Shown: positions 43,063 through 54,032 of the stretch, in pieces
How the letters are laid out: the number at the start of each line of letters is the position of its first letter
How positions within the stretch are numbered: the first letter of the stretch is position 1
NCBI GenBank assembly: GCA_007115705.1
Contig: QXEO01000550.1
Location: 556,111-620,110 of the forward strand
Direction: 5' to 3'
Origin: Dactylis glomerata
Taxonomy: Eukaryota; Streptophyta; Magnoliopsida; Poales; Poaceae
DNA: 64,000 bases
Made by a program: the position numbers and the translations under genes
The notes under the pieces: generated by a model
The model's input: only the letters and a program-made list of their open reading frames with translations
Told to the model about the DNA's origin: nothing
Databases searched by the model: none

Positions 43063-43476
43063 GACTTGCTTTTTATGTAATTTCGTTTGATAATGTCCTT
43101 GCTACCATGTTTATGTGCAATGAATATCCGCACTTGGTGTCAATGTTGTTGCTAGTACCAGGAAAACAAATCATTGTTCTGAGGTATACTTTTCCAGTTA
43201 TCGGGTTCTTTGCGAACCAATTTTATAAGAAGAATGTCGGGTTCCTTTGCGAACCAAATTGTTTCAATATTTATCGGGTTGCTTGTACAACCTTATATAA
43301 AAAAAGTCTTCCAAGTCGCGATAAGAATTCCTTTCGTACGGCCCGAGGGTTGAAGCCCCCGAGGCGAAGAATATTTGTACAATTTTGTCGAGTTCAACCC
43401 AAAGAACCTGACCTGTGGCCTCATGTTCTGGGTTCAGAAGGTTTAACTCGAATTTGCTGAGAACACTATTTTTATT
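43063..43476. repeat. Tat-1 3' region with three hairpin units
   Basis: Between the convergent ends of pol and the antisense ORF. Units at about 43204-43220 (ggttctttgcgaacc), 43239-43255 (ggttcctttgcgaacc) and 43277-43291 (ggttgcttgtacaacc), each preceded by tcg. The third keeps pairing through a paired change (ggttc/gaacc to ggttg/caacc). A longer inverted repeat (tcgagttcaaccc ... aactcga) spans 43389-43450. Confidence 0.65.
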
Positions 43477-46458
43477 TTACGCGTAGAAACGCCGTAGCTG
43501 TTCTGCATTCCACGGGTTGCTCTCGTCCTTCCCAGTCTTCTTGTCTTGTAGTCGATATGCTCCTCCTGGTATTACTTCGGTGACGATGTAAGGTCCCACC
43601 CAAGGGGACTCCAATTTGCCGTGGCTGTCTTGCCTGAGTCGCAAAACTAGGTCTCCCACCACGAAGGACCGTGGACGAACTCGACTACTATGGTAGTTTC
43701 GTAGGCTTTGTTGATACTGCGTAGCCCTTTCTAGGGCTTTATCTCTTGCTTCGTCTAGTGCATCGACATCGTCTTGCAATGCTTCTGTCGATGTCGTCTC
43801 GTCATATGCTGTCACTCTTGGAGCCTCGTGTGTAACTTCGACTGGAAGCACGGCTTCTGCGCCATGGACCAAGAAGAAAGGAGTTTCTTGAGTTGTTGCA
43901 TTGGGCGTAGTTCTTAGGCTCCAAAGAACGGAGGGCAATTCTTCTACCCAAGCGCTCTTGGCTTTCTCGAGAGGTGCTAAGAGCCTCTTTTTTATGCCAC
44001 TGCATATCAGGCCATTGGCTTTTTCGACTTGCCCGTTCGTCTTTGGGTGCGCCACAGATGCGAATTTGAGCTTGATCCCTAGTTCTTCGCAGTAACTCTT
44101 GAATTCCTTCGAAGTGAAATTTGTCCCGTTGTCTGTGATGATGCTGTATGGTACACCAAAACGGAAAACTAATGACCTGATGAAGCTGATTGCTGCTATC
44201 GAATCTTGAGTTGTTACCGGGGCCGCTTCCACCCATTTTGTGAATTTATCAACTGCCACTAGCATGTAGACATGCCCACCTGGCCAAGATTTGTGCAACT
44301 TTCCCACCATATCGAGGCCCCATTGTGCGAAGGGCCAAGATAATGGTATTGTTTGTAGCTCCGCTGCTGGTGCATGCGGTCTAGATGCAAACCTTTGACA
44401 TGCTTCACACTTTCGAACTATATCTTTTGCGTCCTCGATGGCTGTTAACCAATAGAATCCTGCTCGGAAAGCTTTTGCCGCTATTGCTCTGCTACTAGCA
44501 TGATGGCCACATACTCCGCCATGTATGTCTTTTAATATTGCTTGCCCTTCCTGGGGTGTTACACAACGCTGTAAAACGCCGGTGATACTTCTCTTGTATA
44601 ATTTCCCCTCCAAGACGACAAACGCTTTTGATCTTCGAATTATCCTCTTGGCCTCCACTGCATCTTCTGGTAGTTTTTTATTTATCATGTACGCAAGATA
44701 TGGCTGCATCCATGTCTCTTCTATCATCATGACCTCCTCTGGTTCTGACGTAGCCCCCGAGCCTGCTGTAGTAGTCGAGCTTTTTCCACTTTTTATTGAT
44801 CTTTCCATTATTTCCTCCCAAAATACTCCGGACGGCACAGGTAAACACTGTGACCCGATATTTGCTAAAGTGTCGGCTTCTTCATTGCTGTTCCTGCTTA
44901 TGTGCGAGACTTCGCATCCATCGAACGTTCCTTCTAGATAATGGTACAAATTTTTGTAGGCCATCATGTTGTCATTGATTGTGTCACATCTGTTCATAAC
45001 TTGCTGAACAACAAGGTTAGAATCTCCAAATATTTTTATGCGAGTTGCTCCACATGCTTTAGCCATCCTCATTCCGTGCAACAAAGCCTCATACTCCGCT
45101 TCATTGTTAGAAGCCTGCGGAAAGCTCATCCTTAAGACGTACTTTAATTTGTCGCCATGAGGTGATATCAACACTACTCCTGCGCCTGCGCCTTGGACTC
45201 TCTTAGAACCGTCAAAGTACATTGTCCAAGTACTCGATAAATCTGGTGGTCCCGTGCTTTGCAACTCGAGCCACTCTGCTGTAAAGTCTGGCAAGACTTG
45301 CGACTTGATCGCCTTCCTTTTTTCGTACGTGATGTCCATGGGAGATAACTCGATTCCCCACAAAGAGACACGTCTCGTCGCTAGAGGGTTGTTCAATATG
45401 TTCGATAGTGGCGCTTCATTGACCACTATAATTGGGTGCACCGCAAAATACTGTCGTAATTTTCGTGCAGTTGTGAAGACACTGTATGCCAATTTCTGAT
45501 AATGCGGGTACCTCTGTTTGGTTGGAGACAGCACTTCACTGATGAAATATACCGGCCTCTGGACGCCATGGGCTTTTCCTTCTTCGCTTCTTTCGACTAC
45601 TAGAACTGTACTCACCACCTGATGGGTTGCGGCGATGTACAATAGCAGTGGCTCCTTTTCTTTTGGTGCGACCAGCACTGGCGGCGTGGAAAGCACTTTT
45701 TTCAACTGTGCAAACGCTGCGTCTGCTTCTTCTGTCCACTCAAATTTATCATCTGACTTCTTCATAAGTGCATAAAAAGGAAGCGCCTTCTCCCCTAATC
45801 GAGCCACGAAGCGACTTAGTGCCGCGATGCGTCCTGCAAGTTTCTGTACGTCGTGTAGTTTCGTGGGTTTCCCCATTGTCAAAATTGCTTGAATCTTTTC
45901 TGGGTTCGCCTCTATTCCTCGTGCTGATACCAGGAATCCTAAAAGTTGTCCTGCCGAGACGCCGAAAGAGCACTTTGTCGGGTTAAGCTTAAGCTTGTAC
46001 CTGCTCAGGTTGTCAAAGGTTTCTGCCAAGTCGCTGATTAGAGATTTCTCCTCTCTTGTGGTGATGACTACATCATCAATGTAGACTTGTATGTTGCGCC
46101 CTATTTGGCTCCCGAGGCAACTTTGCATCATTCTTTGATAAGTTGCTCCTGCGTTTTTTAAGCCGAACGGCATCACTTGGTAGCAAAACACCCCATATGG
46201 TGTGATGAAGGCCGTTTTTTCTTCGTCTTCTTTCTTCAGTTTGATCTGATTGTAGCCAGAGTATGCGTCCAAAAAGGAAAGCCTTGTGCATCCCGCTGTT
46301 GAATCGATTATTTGATCGATGCGGGGTAAAGGGAAGGGATCCTTTGGACAATGCTTATTGAGAGATGTGTAGTCGACACATACTCTTTGTACGTCTGTGT
46401 TCTTCTTGGGTACTATGACTGGGTTCGATACCCAACTCAAAGTTTTTATTTCTCTGAT
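43477..46458 (-). CDS. Tat-1 Pol: RT, RNase H, second RNase H, integrase
   Basis: An uninterrupted frame of ~993 codons up to the Tat-2 junction at 46458; its N-terminal ~70 codons lie at 55296-55505. Order: RT (CVDYTSLNKHCPKDPFPLPR, catalytic VYIDDVVI near residue 128), RNase H (KFEWTEEAD, HYQKLAYSVFTTARKLRQYF), the Tat-type additional RNase H (MYFDGSKR, NNEAEYEALL, FGDSNLVVQQ, NEEADTLANI), then integrase with an HHCC finger (GHHASSR ... CEACQRF) and a DD35E core (WGLDMVGKL, ITDNGTNFTS, EKANGL), and GDLVLRLRQDSHGKL near the end. All catalytic residues are visible. Broken only by the Tat-2 insertion. Confidence 0.93.
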   Translation of the reverse strand: MREIKTLSWVSNPVIVPKKNTDVQRVCVDYTSLNKHCPKDPFPLPRIDQIIDSTAGCTRLSFLDAYSGYNQIKLKKEDEEKTAFITPYGVFCYQVMPFGLKNAGATYQRMMQSCLGSQIGRNIQVYIDDVVITTREEKSLISDLAETFDNLSRYKLKLNPTKCSFGVSAGQLLGFLVSARGIEANPEKIQAILTMGKPTKLHDVQKLAGRIAALSRFVARLGEKALPFYALMKKSDDKFEWTEEADAAFAQLKKVLSTPPVLVAPKEKEPLLLYIAATHQVVSTVLVVERSEEGKAHGVQRPVYFISEVLSPTKQRYPHYQKLAYSVFTTARKLRQYFAVHPIIVVNEAPLSNILNNPLATRRVSLWGIELSPMDITYEKRKAIKSQVLPDFTAEWLELQSTGPPDLSSTWTMYFDGSKRVQGAGAGVVLISPHGDKLKYVLRMSFPQASNNEAEYEALLHGMRMAKACGATRIKIFGDSNLVVQQVMNRCDTINDNMMAYKNLYHYLEGTFDGCEVSHISRNSNEEADTLANIGSQCLPVPSGVFWEEIMERSIKSGKSSTTTAGSGATSEPEEVMMIEETWMQPYLAYMINKKLPEDAVEAKRIIRRSKAFVVLEGKLYKRSITGVLQRCVTPQEGQAILKDIHGGVCGHHASSRAIAAKAFRAGFYWLTAIEDAKDIVRKCEACQRFASRPHAPAAELQTIPLSWPFAQWGLDMVGKLHKSWPGGHVYMLVAVDKFTKWVEAAPVTTQDSIAAISFIRSLVFRFGVPYSIITDNGTNFTSKEFKSYCEELGIKLKFASVAHPKTNGQVEKANGLICSGIKKRLLAPLEKAKSAWVEELPSVLWSLRTTPNATTQETPFFLVHGAEAVLPVEVTHEAPRVTAYDETTSTEALQDDVDALDEARDKALERATQYQQSLRNYHSSRVRPRSFVVGDLVLRLRQDSHGKLESPWVGPYIVTEVIPGGAYRLQDKKTGKDESNPWNAEQLRRFYA

Positions 46459-46793
46459 TGACAAGGGTATAGTTAATAGAGCCCGTTAGTTGAGTACCCC
46501 TGAGGCCCGATAAGCCAGGCCCAATCGTAATGATAGTCGAATACGAGTTAATACCGTATGTCGATATTTATAATCTGTATCGAACCCCACCTGATCCTCG
46601 AGACCTGGCCACCTATATATAGGGGCCAGGAGGGGACGGTGTAGGGCAGATTGAAAGCAAGCCAGGTTGAATACCCAAGTTTACTTTCGATATACACTTA
46701 TTTCGACTAACTTTACCTTCGAGTTCATCCGACGCCCTATCTCCCCGATCCTAAGTCCTTCATCTAGGACATTTGCCGAGTTAACCCTCGTCA
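46459..46793 (+). repeat. Tat-2 5' LTR
   Basis: tgacaagggtatagttaat ... gagttaaccctcgtca. TATA region ctatatataggggcc near 46613. Confidence 0.96.
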
Positions 46794-46795
46794 AT

Positions 46796-46812
46796 TGGCG
46801 CCGACCGTGGGG
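46796..46812 (+). other. Tat-2 primer binding site
   Basis: TGGCGCCGACCGTGGGG, 2 bp after the LTR. The first 8 nt fit the acceptor end of plant tRNA-Asp; the remainder differs, so the tRNA is not certain. Confidence 0.75.
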
Positions 46813-46830
46813 ACTTTGGGCGTTGGAACC

Positions 46831-49719
46831 ATGAATTTGACGGCTTTTTCGCTTTTAGCCAACAGCAGTCCAGAAGTCGACGGAAGTCAAGAGGTAGAAT
46901 TGACAATTGGAAGTTTGAGCATCTTCATCGGGCCGTCGGGTTCCTCTCGCCTTTCGGATCCGACGAAACAAGATCAAGACACGTCGGCACAAGAACCCGA
47001 AACAAAGGAAGCACTGGAATCATCAGAAGGCTCTTCCAGCGAGGTAAACTCGCCGGTCAGCTTAGAAAAAGCATTAATCGCAGAAAGCGACAAAATCCAG
47101 GAAAAATTCGACTCAGAAGAAAAAGCGTGTCAGATGCACAACAACGCAAAGGACTTCGCCGTAGGAAATAGCGGTGTCTCCAAAGTACATCAGTTATGCG
47201 TTATTATCACTGAAGCAGAGGAAGGAAACAACAGCGAAGAGAGTAAAAGGGTCGACAGGCAAGTCGACAAAGTGAAAAATCACAACAAAACGGGAAAAGA
47301 GAAAGTCCATGTCTCGGCTGGTGAATGGAGGATGATTACGTCAGCCATTAATCATGGTACAGAAGTACCCGAGGGATCGCGAAGAGAAGTTCTAATGGGA
47401 TATCAGTATGCACTATACCAACACAAGAAGAAACTAAGGGAGGAAAGAGACATGATGTTTCAAGACAACAACAACATATCAAGGGAAGAATACTGGGAAG
47501 ACTATAGTGAAGACTCAGAATATAGCAGAGAGAGGCGTGGAGATCCAAAACACAGAAGGGGGGCAACAGCACGCGACAGAGAAGAGGGGTACTCGAGGAG
47601 CCCCACCCCACAGTTAGAAGAGGAGGAAGATGACCTGATACAAAAAACGCCAGAGGCGGCATTAGCAGCAGCACAAGCGTATTTACTAGCCACAAGACCA
47701 GAGCATGGGGACCCGCGAGAAGATATGCACCGAGCCGCGATACGAAGCCTCGGAATAGTAGAAGGAAAGATCAGGGAGCAAGGCCTAGAGATAAAGTCGA
47801 CAAGTCACAAAGAGAAGTTCAGATACAACCGCACAGACAGCGACTATAGCGAGTCATTAGAAAAGAAAAAGCAGCAGAAAAAGAAGGAGGATGCAAGAAG
47901 TATAATAGCACAAGCTCGAGTAAATAAACCGCGACATGCTTGGAGGGAAGAGAATTACGAAGACGACGATAAAGATATGGGTGCGTTATGCTTTACTCGT
48001 AGAGTTCGCAGAACGCGGGTACCTAAAGGATTCAAACTACCACACGACCAGAATAAGTACGACGGGTCGCAGGAACCCACCTTATGGCTATCAGATTATC
48101 TACAAGTAGTGCAGATATTAGGGGGAACAAAGGCGACTGCAATGCAAAGTTTGCAGCTGCACCTCACCGGCGCCGCCCGGTCTTGGTTGAACACGCTACC
48201 CGACGAATTTATTGGAAGCTGGGGGGAACTCGAAAGTCGATTCACAAGAAATTTTCGTTCCACCTACAAGCGCCCAACATCGCTGGAAGAAGTTAAAGCA
48301 TGTGTGCAAAGGAAAGGCGAAACGCTACGTTCTTATATACAACGCTGGAGTATAATTAAAAATTTAGCAGAGGACATCTCCGATGAATGAGCAATAGACG
48401 CTTTTTCAGAAGGACTTCGTCGCTCAGATCTTGTGGAAGAAATAGTAAGAACAAAACCTACGACAGTAGCTGAGCTAATGGAGCAAGCCAACAAATTCGC
48501 TGATGGAGAGGACGCGTATAACAATAAAAGAGGACGTTCGCCAGAAGTCGACAGAATAAGTCGACAGAGGAGACGATACCGCAGCGGGGGTAGCCAAGGA
48601 AGGCGAAATCAGGTAGCCGCAGGTTATGTACTAGAAGAAGAGGAAGGGTATGAAAGTAGGAGGTTTCAGGCAAAAGGGACAGAAAAATCAAGATACTCTG
48701 GTCCTTCGGTTGAGGATATGCTATACGGACCTTGTCGAATCCACTACGCGTACCTCGACGGGAAAAGAGTCTCAAATCACCAGATGAAGGATTGTAGAAC
48801 ATTCCTAAGGTTGCAAGGTGCCATGGGCTCGAGCCAAGAAGGAAGGCAAGGGGAAAAACGTAGAAGTCAAGGATATCAAACTCAAAGATTATCAAAGCAC
48901 CTAGAGTCGCAAGTATACATATCAGCCATGATTCAACCAGTGCCCAAGTCGAAAAAAGAGCGAAAGAGCATATCCAGGCAAGTGAACCTAGCAATATCAT
49001 CACCACCAGCTACCATAGAGTACCTACGGTGGTCAGAGCAACCAGTCAAGTTCAGTAGAGCAGACCACCCACGGAAAGTTCCTAGGCCGGGCCACTCGCC
49101 TATGGTTCTAAAAGCACAAATAGGAGGATACGACATCGGAAGAGTGTTCATGGATGCAGGGAGCGGCATAAACTTAATATATGCTAGAACACTGAAGGCT
49201 ATGTGCATCTCACCGGCGAGTCTGAAGCCAACAGATTGCTCTTTCCACGGGATAGTACCAGGAGCAGCGAACTACCCTTTGGGAAGAATAGAACTCGATG
49301 TCTGCTTTGGTAGCAGCGAAAATTATAGGAGAGAGAAACTGGAGTTCGAAGTTATGGACTGGCCATCACAATATCATGCAATCCTGGGGCGCCCAGCATT
49401 TGCAAAATTCATGGCAGTACCGCACTACGCGTATCTCACGTTAAAAATTCTAGGGCCCAAAGGAACAATAAAGGTACAAGGGAGCTTTGAAGTAGCCAAC
49501 ACATGCGACAGAGAATTCAACAAAATGGTGCAAACCTTCGGCATGACAGCAGAATACGAGAGGCTCAAAGGAGAAACAGATCATAATGTGCTACCCGACG
49601 TTGGGCGATCCCTGCCAGATAAGGCTTTCGACACAACGCAAGATTCAAAGAAAATTCAGGTCCATCCTACGGATCCAAACAAGACAACATCCATTGCGGT
49701 AAATTTGGATCCCGCATAG
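46831..49719 (+). pseudogene. Tat-2 Gag-protease, one TGA
   Basis: The first in-frame ATG is 46831 (the frame is open upstream into the PBS). The N-terminal ~270 residues are acidic and Ser-rich. The gag core lies near residues 400-520 (LWLSDYLQVVQILGGTKATA, GAARSWLNTLPDEF, SRFTRNFRSTYKRP, TLRSYIQRWSIIKN). A TGA at 48388-48390 replaces an Arg codon found in Tat-1. After it comes a Cys/His region (CRIHYAYLD ... NHQMKDC), perhaps a modified zinc knuckle, then protease (VFMDAGSGINLIYA, HAILGRPAFAKFM), ending at the conserved TAG 49717-49719. Confidence 0.9.
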
Positions 49720-52700
49720 GAAGGCGCGCTCGTCGAGTTCCTCCGTGAGCGCTGGGAAATCTTCGCCTGGTGTCCATCGGACATGCCAGGGGTTCCCAGG
49801 GAACTCGGCGAGCACGCACTAAATGTCGATCCCAAGGCGAAACCAGTCAAGCAACCATTGCGATGATTTGATGAACCCAAGAGGAAGGCAATAGCGTCAG
49901 AATTGCACAGATTAGAAAATGCTGGATTTATCAGAGAAATCAAAACTTCAAGTTGGGTGTCGAACCCAGTAATAGTACCCAAGAAGAACACAGACGTACA
50001 AAGAGTATGTGTCGACTACACATCTCTCAATAAGCATTGTCCAAAGGATCCTTTCCCTTTACCCCGCATCGATCAAATAATCGATTCAACAGCGGGCTGC
50101 GCAAGGCTTTCCTTTTTGGACGCATATTCTGGTTACAACCAGATCAAGCTGAAGAAAGAGGACGAGGAAAAAACGGCTTTCATCACACCGTATGGGGTGT
50201 TTTGCTACCAAGTGATGCCATTCGGCCTAAAAAATGCAGGGGCAACTTATCAAAGGATGATGCAAAGTTGCCTTGGGAGCCAAATAGGGCGCAACATACA
50301 AGTCTACATTGATGACGTAGTCATCACCACAAGAGAGGAGAAATCTTTAATCAGCGACCTGGCAGAAACCTTCGACAACCTGAACAAGTTCAAGCTTAAG
50401 TTGAACCCGACAAAGTGTTCCTTCGGAGTTTCAGCAGGGCAACTTTTGGGATTCTTGGTATCAGCACGAGGAATAGAGGCAAATCCAGAGAAAATTCAAG
50501 CAATTCTAACAATGGGGAAACCCACGAAACTCCACGACGTACAGAAATTAGCAGGACGAGTCGCAGCATTAAGTCGTTTCGTTGCTCGACTAGGGGAGAA
50601 GGCGCTTCCTTTTTATGCACTTATGAAGAAGTCAGACGACAAATTCGAGTGGACAGAAGAAGCAGACGCAGCATTTGCGCAATTGAAAAAAGTGCTTTCC
50701 ACGCCGCCAGTGCTGGTCGCACCTAAAGAAAAAGAGCCACTACTACTATACATCGCCGCAACACATCAGGTGGTAAGTACAGTTCTAGTAGTCGAAAGAA
50801 GTGAAGAAGGCAAAGCTCATGGCGTCCAGAGACCGGTGTATTTCATCAGCGAAGTGCTATCTCCAACCAAACAGAGGTACCCGCATTATCAGAAGCTGGC
50901 GTACAGCGTCTTCACTACTGCACGAAAATTACGACAGTATTTTACTGTGCACCCAATTATAGTGGTCAATGAAGCACCACTATCGAACATATTGAACAAC
51001 CCTTTAGCAACAGGCCGTGTCTCTTTGTGGGGAATCGAGTTATCTCCCATGGACATCACGTACGAAAAAAGGAAGGCGATCAAGTCACAAATTTTGCCAG
51101 ATTTTACAGCAGAGTGGCTCGAGCTGCAAAGCACGGGACCACCAGATTTATCGAGTACTTGGACAATGTACTTCGACGGTTCAAAGCGAGTCCAAGGAGC
51201 AGGCGCAGGAGTAGTATTAATATCGCCTCATGGCGACAAATTAAAGTATGTCTTACGGATGAGCTTCCCGCAGGCTTCTAACAATGAAGCAGAATACGAG
51301 GCTTTGTTGCACGGAATGAAGATGGCTAAAGCTTGTGGAGAAACTCGCCTAAAGATATTTGGAGACTCTAACCTTGTTGTCCAGCAAGTTATGAACAGGT
51401 GTGACACAATCAATGACAACATGATGGCCTACAAGAATTTGTACCATTATCTAGAAGGAACGTTCGATGGATGCGAAGTCTCTCACGTCAGCAGGAACAG
51501 CAATGAGGAAGCCAACATTTTAGCAAATATTGGATCACAATGCTTACCTGTACCATCTGGAGTATTTTGGGAAGAAATAGCGGAAAGGTCAATAAAAAGT
51601 GCTAAAAGTTCGACTACCACGGCAGGCTCGGGGGCTGTGACAGAGCCAGAGGAGGTTATGATGATAGAAGAAACATGGATGCAGCCATATCTTGCGTACA
51701 TGATAAATAAAAAGCTACCAGAAGATGCAGTGGAGGCTAAGAGGATAACTCGAAGAGCGAAAGCGTTCGTTGTGATTGAAGGAAAACTATACAAGAGGAG
51801 TATTACAGGCGTTTTACAACGCTGTGTCACACCCCAGGAAGGGCAAACAATATTGAAAGACATACACGGCGGAGTATGTGGCCATCACGCCAGTAGTAGA
51901 GCAATAGCGGCAAAAGCTTTTCGAGCGGGATTCTATTGGCTAACAGCCATCGAGGACGCAAAAGATATAGTTCGAAAGTGTGAAGCATGTCAAAGGTTTG
52001 CATCCAGACCGCACGCACCAGCAGCGAAACTACAAACAATACCATTATCCTGGCCCTTCGCACAATGGGGTCTTGACATGGTGGGAAAACTGCACAAATC
52101 TTGGCCAGGAGGGCATGTCTACATGCTAGTAGCAGTCGATAAATTCACCAAATGGGTGGAAGCAGCTCCAGTAACAACTCAAGATTCTACAGCAGCAATC
52201 AGCTTCATCAAGTCGATAGTTTTTCGTTTTGGTGTACCACACAGCATCATCACAGACAACGGGACAAATTTTACTTCAAAAGAATTCAAAAGTTACTGCG
52301 AAGGATTGGGGATCAAGCTTAAATTTGCATCTGTGGCGCACCCGAAGACAAACGGGCAAGTCGAAAAAGCCAATGGCCTGATAAGTAGTGGAATAAAAAA
52401 GAGGCTTTTAGCACCTCTCGAGAAAGCCAAGAGCGCTTGGGTAGAAGAATTGCCCTCCGTTCTTTGGAGTCTAAGAACTACGCCTAATGCAGCAACTCAA
52501 GAAACTCCTTTCTTCCTGGTCCATGGCGCAGAAGCCGTGCTTCCAGTCGAGGTTACACACGAGGCTCCAAGAGTGACGGCATATGACGAGGCGACATCGA
52601 CAGAAGCATTGCAAGACGATGTCGATGCGCTAGATGAAGCAAGGGACAAAGCATTAGAAAGGGCTACGCAATATCAGCAAAGCTTACGAAACTACCATAG

Positions 52701-52911
52701 TAGTCGAGTTCGTCCACGATCCTTTGTGGTAGGAGACCTCGTTTTACGACTCAGGCAAGATAGCCATGGGAAATTGGAGTCCCCGTGGGTGGGACCTTAC
52801 GTCGTCACGGAAGTAATACCAGGAGGAGCATATCGACTACAAGATAAGAAGACTGTGAAGGACGAAAGCAACCCGTCGAATGCAGAACAGCTATGACATT
52901 TTTACGCGTAG
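49720..52911 (+). pseudogene. Tat-2 Pol: RT, RNase H, second RNase H, integrase
   Basis: In phase with gag-protease across the TAG. A TGA at 49864-49866, where Tat-1 has CGA (Arg), lies before RT. From 49903 the frame is open for 997 codons: RT with VYIDDVVI, RNase H, additional RNase H (MYFDGSKR, GDSNLVVQQ) and integrase (HHCC; WGLDMVGKL, ITDNGTNFTS, EKANGL). The last codons are cut by a TGA at 52894-52896, five codons before the TAG matching the family end. Nearly all divergence from Tat-1 keeps the protein; the stops look recent. Confidence 0.92.
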
Positions 52912-53350
52912 ACTAAGTATAGAGATATCAATATATTCGAGTTAACCTTCTGGACCCAGAACATAAGGCCACAGGTCGGGTTCTTTGGGTTGAACTCGAC
53001 AAAATTGTACGATTCTCGTGTTACTTCTCCGCTCGGGGGCTTCAACCCCTGGGTCGTACGAAAAAATCGTTATAACAAGATGGAGGGGTTTTTCTTCACT
53101 ATAAGGTTGTTTACGCAACCCGATAAATACAGAAAGAACTTGGTTCATAAAAAGAACCCGATATCATCCTTACATTTATTGGTTCGCAAAGAACCCGACA
53201 TATGGAAAGCATATCTCAGAACATGACTTGTTCTCATGGTACTAGTAAACGATATCGACACAAAGTACGAATATTTATTGCAAATATCATTGCAGGAAGG
53301 ACATTGTCAAGCGAGATTACATGGATAACAGATCCTAATAAAAGAGGGCT
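52912..53350. repeat. Tat-2 3' region with hairpin units
   Basis: Counterpart of 43063-43476. Hairpin units at about 53105-53119 (ggttgtttacgcaacc), 53140-53157 (ggttcataaaaagaacc) and 53180-53195 (ggttcgcaaagaacc), each followed by cga. Sits between convergent pol and antisense ORF ends. Confidence 0.65.
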
Positions 53351-53920
53351 TCAAGCTTCATACTTCTTCTGGCAAAGAGTGCCATTATAGATCTTCACGT
53401 CAAACTTCGACGTACCGACGTGGAAGTCGAAGGCCATGATGAAGCCTTGATGGATGTCGTGGTCCTCAGCAAATTGTGACCAGCCACCTCTGAAGTACTG
53501 TTCGCCGTCGCCATCATACCACAACTCCACCTCATAGGGGATGCCACCGCTAGACTGTTCACGAAGAACCGCTTCTCGCAGTTCATGGCCATCCATAAAC
53601 TTCATGAAATCTAGCGGCAAGCGCTGAATCTCACGGCACTGCGCCATGGCAATACAAAGAAAAGAAAAGATACGGGGAGGTGCAGCAGGAGCAGCTGGAG
53701 CAGCAGATGGAGGAGCGATTGGACCTGGAGTGACGTTAGTCACTTTGGGTTTGTTTTTGCTACCAGGTGGGCGGCCGGGACGGCGCTTAGCCGGAGCATC
53801 TGACGAAGTTCCTGCGGCGGCCGGCGCGGTGTTCTTGTTTTTGATGCCGCGAGGGCGACCCCGACCTCGTGGTGCCGCCGGGGAACCAAGGTTCAGACGG
53901 GAGCCTGCAGCATCTGCCAT
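53351..53920 (-). CDS. Antisense AT-hook / B3-like protein inside Tat-2
   Basis: 189 aa, homologous throughout to 42487-43062: two AT-hooks (RGRGRPRGIKNK and KRRPGRPPGSKNK), an Ala/Pro linker and the B3-like region (LPLDFMKFMDG, VELWYDGDGEQYFRGGWSQF, MAFDFHVGTSKF). The linker is a few residues longer. A one-base insertion near 53365 ends the protein at KKYEA instead of running ~5 residues further as in Tat-1. The ORF being open in both elements, with conserved promoter motifs, argues that the protein is or was selected. Expressed opposite to the element transcript. Confidence 0.8.
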   Translation of the reverse strand: MADAAGSRLNLGSPAAPRGRGRPRGIKNKNTAPAAAGTSSDAPAKRRPGRPPGSKNKPKVTNVTPGPIAPPSAAPAAPAAPPRIFSFLCIAMAQCREIQRLPLDFMKFMDGHELREAVLREQSSGGIPYEVELWYDGDGEQYFRGGWSQFAEDHDIHQGFIMAFDFHVGTSKFDVKIYNGTLCQKKYEA

Positions 53921-54024
53921 GAGTGCGAGAGAGAAACCTCAGAAAAACCCTAGATGGAGGAGAGAAGATGATGCGGCGGAGGAAAGAATTTGATTAGGGT
54001 TTTTATCTTTACCAGATGGTGCTT

Positions 54025-54032
54025 TATTTATA
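54025..54032 (-). promoter_or_regulatory. TATA box of the Tat-2 antisense ORF
   Basis: TATAAATA on the minus strand, 105 bp before the ATG at 53920. Teloboxes lie between (aaaccctag near 53945, ttagggttt near 53995). Confidence 0.65.
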
